This document shows, one piece after another, positions 62,639 through 64,000 of a stretch of DNA of 64,000 nt; the first letter of the stretch is position 1; the number at the start of each line of letters is the position of its first letter. The notes under the pieces are model-generated. The model saw only the letters and a program-made list of their open reading frames with translations. It did no database searches and had not been told where the DNA came from. Source of the stretch: Verrucomicrobiales bacterium (GTDB lineage Bacteria > Verrucomicrobiota > Verrucomicrobiia > Verrucomicrobiales > DEV007). The translations under genes and the position numbers were made by a program. The DNA lies in contig JARGPJ010000005.1 in assembly GCA_029212615.1 (NCBI GenBank), positions 124,001 to 188,000 on the forward strand, in the 5' to 3' direction.

Positions 62639-63994
62639 ATGCGTCAGCGCTTCATCCCCTTCGTCATCCTTGGACTCTTTCTCATTCTCCTTGCAGAGTG
62701 GAATGTCAGCACACGGAAACTCGCTCCTCTCAACCAACTCAGCGATCTCTGGCTCGAGTTTTGTATCGGCAATGCCGGCGACAAACTGACCGACCCTGCT
62801 GTCACTGTCGTCCGGATCAATGACAGCTACGAGCCGCTGACGCTGGGAGAAGACAATCCCTCGGCCGCCGATGGCAAACTCTCCCGCCTCGACTACGCGA
62901 CAATTCTCGGTTTCATTGGAAAATTGAACCCGAAATCAGTCGCTTTTCTACCAACTCCGGATTTCGACGAGAGCCTTGTTCTCAATCAAACCGACATTGT
63001 TCCCCTGAAAGATGCCGCGATGCAGCTGCCACGCATCACCGTCGCCGCTAACGTCTCCAATGACGGCGAACAGGCAAAAGACGCCAAACCGATTAAATAC
63101 CCTGCAATCGCCGTCGAAGGCGATGCTTCAGATCTCCTCTCTTTCACGAGAACCGTTCGCCGTCCCGACCCGCAAATCCTCGCCAATGCGGATCCAGCGT
63201 TCAAAAGCATCGAATCAGCCCGTGATCTGATCACAGATGACACGATCCGCGTCCCTCTCGTCGCCCGATACAAAGACCGGATCGTTCCCTCAGTCATCCT
63301 TAGGTCTGTCGCTCATCACGCCGGGGTTTCTCTCGATGAGGTCATCCTCGATCTCTCGGGCAGACCTGTTATCCGGCTGGGTGACAAGCGGGAAATCCCC
63401 ATCCTCAAAGACGGCACCTTCGTCTTTCCGGCACACGCCGGGGTTCGTCGCGGCATGAAGAGCCTGCGTCGAAATGAAGCCGGCGAAATGGAAGAAGTTC
63501 ACCACTTCACTTCACTCACCGTTGAGGAACTTGCCTACACCGGCGGTCAGGACGATGAAGTCGCCAAACGTATTCTTGCGAGCTTTCAGGAGAAATTCAG
63601 ATCCGTCAGCGAAAACCTCGTAGTGGTCGGATTTGATCGCACCGCCGATCGCCGCATCGAAACGGCTACCGGAGAGTCAATTTCCGAAACGCTCCTTCTC
63701 TCCCGCATCATGGCGGTGATTCAAAGCGGGCGCTTCATTGAGCAGTGGCCCGCCTGGGTGAGATGGCTTTCCATTCTCGTGATTGCCGGCATTGCTGCTG
63801 TCTTGTTCAAACTGCCGCGTCGCAAATTCCTCCCGCTCTGGGGGCTTTCGACGCTCCTCTTTTTCGGAGCCTGTGTCGTCGCCTTTCACAGCACGCTGTC
63901 GTGGACGCCTCCCTTCTACGCTTTCGCCCTCTTCGGACTCATGCTCCTGATCGGGTTACTCGTTCCTTTGGCGAAGAAAAAGGAAACGGTCTGA
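62639..63994 (+). CDS. CHASE2-domain membrane protein
   Basis: This 451-residue protein has an N-terminal membrane anchor (FIPFVILGLFLILLAEW). A long extracytoplasmic sensor domain of the CHASE2 type follows (VTVVRINDSYEP to ENLVVVGFDRTADRRIETATG), then three C-terminal helices (WLSILVIAGIAAVLFKL, LWGLSTLLFFGACVVAF and AFALFGLMLLIGLLVPL) ending in a few charged residues. CHASE2 domains are usually fused to kinases or cyclases; here no output domain follows. It may signal through a partner. It follows glgE by 46 bp in the same direction. Confidence 0.8.
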   Translation: MRQRFIPFVILGLFLILLAEWNVSTRKLAPLNQLSDLWLEFCIGNAGDKLTDPAVTVVRINDSYEPLTLGEDNPSAADGKLSRLDYATILGFIGKLNPKSVAFLPTPDFDESLVLNQTDIVPLKDAAMQLPRITVAANVSNDGEQAKDAKPIKYPAIAVEGDASDLLSFTRTVRRPDPQILANADPAFKSIESARDLITDDTIRVPLVARYKDRIVPSVILRSVAHHAGVSLDEVILDLSGRPVIRLGDKREIPILKDGTFVFPAHAGVRRGMKSLRRNEAGEMEEVHHFTSLTVEELAYTGGQDDEVAKRILASFQEKFRSVSENLVVVGFDRTADRRIETATGESISETLLLSRIMAVIQSGRFIEQWPAWVRWLSILVIAGIAAVLFKLPRRKFLPLWGLSTLLFFGACVVAFHSTLSWTPPFYAFALFGLMLLIGLLVPLAKKKETV

Positions 63995-64000
63995 GTCCCC

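Noticed and set aside
1-64000. CRISPR arrays or cas genes
   Set aside because: No regularly spaced direct repeats with unique spacers and no cas-like ORFs were seen; the only repeats are hairpins and short tandems.

Overview
This window looks like chromosomal DNA of a marine or aquatic Verrucomicrobiota bacterium, probably Verrucomicrobiales. That placement is an inference from gene content: three secreted formylglycine-type sulfatases, a DUF1552 plus cytochrome-c/DUF1592 pair typical of the Planctomycetota-Verrucomicrobiota group, EF-hand hydrolases, a secreted GH43-type glycosidase and a ParC with a lysine/alanine tail. There is no rRNA to confirm it. Most of the sequence is moderately GC-rich, densely coded and ordinary.

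Layout. 1-4.3 kb: the start of an SLC13-type transporter, an MGMT-domain/DUF3820 gene pair, and a receiver-like gene whose start codon abuts that of uvrA (CATATG). 4.4-6.3 kb: a redox pair, namely a secreted thioredoxin-like protein interrupted by one in-frame TGA (a selenocysteine candidate with a correctly spaced hairpin) and a CPYC peroxiredoxin. 6.4-12.1 kb: secreted catabolic proteins (a propeller-like protein, two sulfatases, an EF-hand esterase). 12.1-18.4 kb: an accessory island that is visibly AT-richer in its second half. It holds a remnant of a REP-associated (RAYT/TnpREP) transposase inside a 400-bp element, a truncated FAD oxidoreductase, a GH43-type protein, three hairpin repeats with GGGACAGGTTAT ends, and a SIR2-domain gene broken by a 13-bp tandem duplication. 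18.4-26.7 kb: two membrane-associated unknowns, tRNA-Arg(CCG), proBA and the DUF1552/DUF1592 pair. 26.8-40.4 kb: ppc, chrA, a DsbD-type reductase, a GDPD, an AEC transporter, a YeaQ-type protein, an amino-acid ABC transporter with a CobW GTPase, and squalene/phytoene synthase with a GcvH-like gene. 39.2-48.3 kb: lepB-lepA, a divergent MerR/sigma-factor pair, a TrmJ-type methylase, small redox and zinc proteins, a secretin-N-like protein and an MFS transporter. 48.6-64 kb: an orphan P-loop ATPase, a sulfatase, an MFS transporter, parE-parC, an SDR, a methyltransferase, a release-factor-like rescue protein, GlgE and a CHASE2 protein.

The most notable observations are the putative selenoprotein (4449-5525), the possibly slippage-switchable SIR2 gene (15362-18032) and its flanking repeat family with a linked RAYT relic. 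Short tandem duplications (9-18 bp) recur across this island and appear to be how one gene was inactivated.
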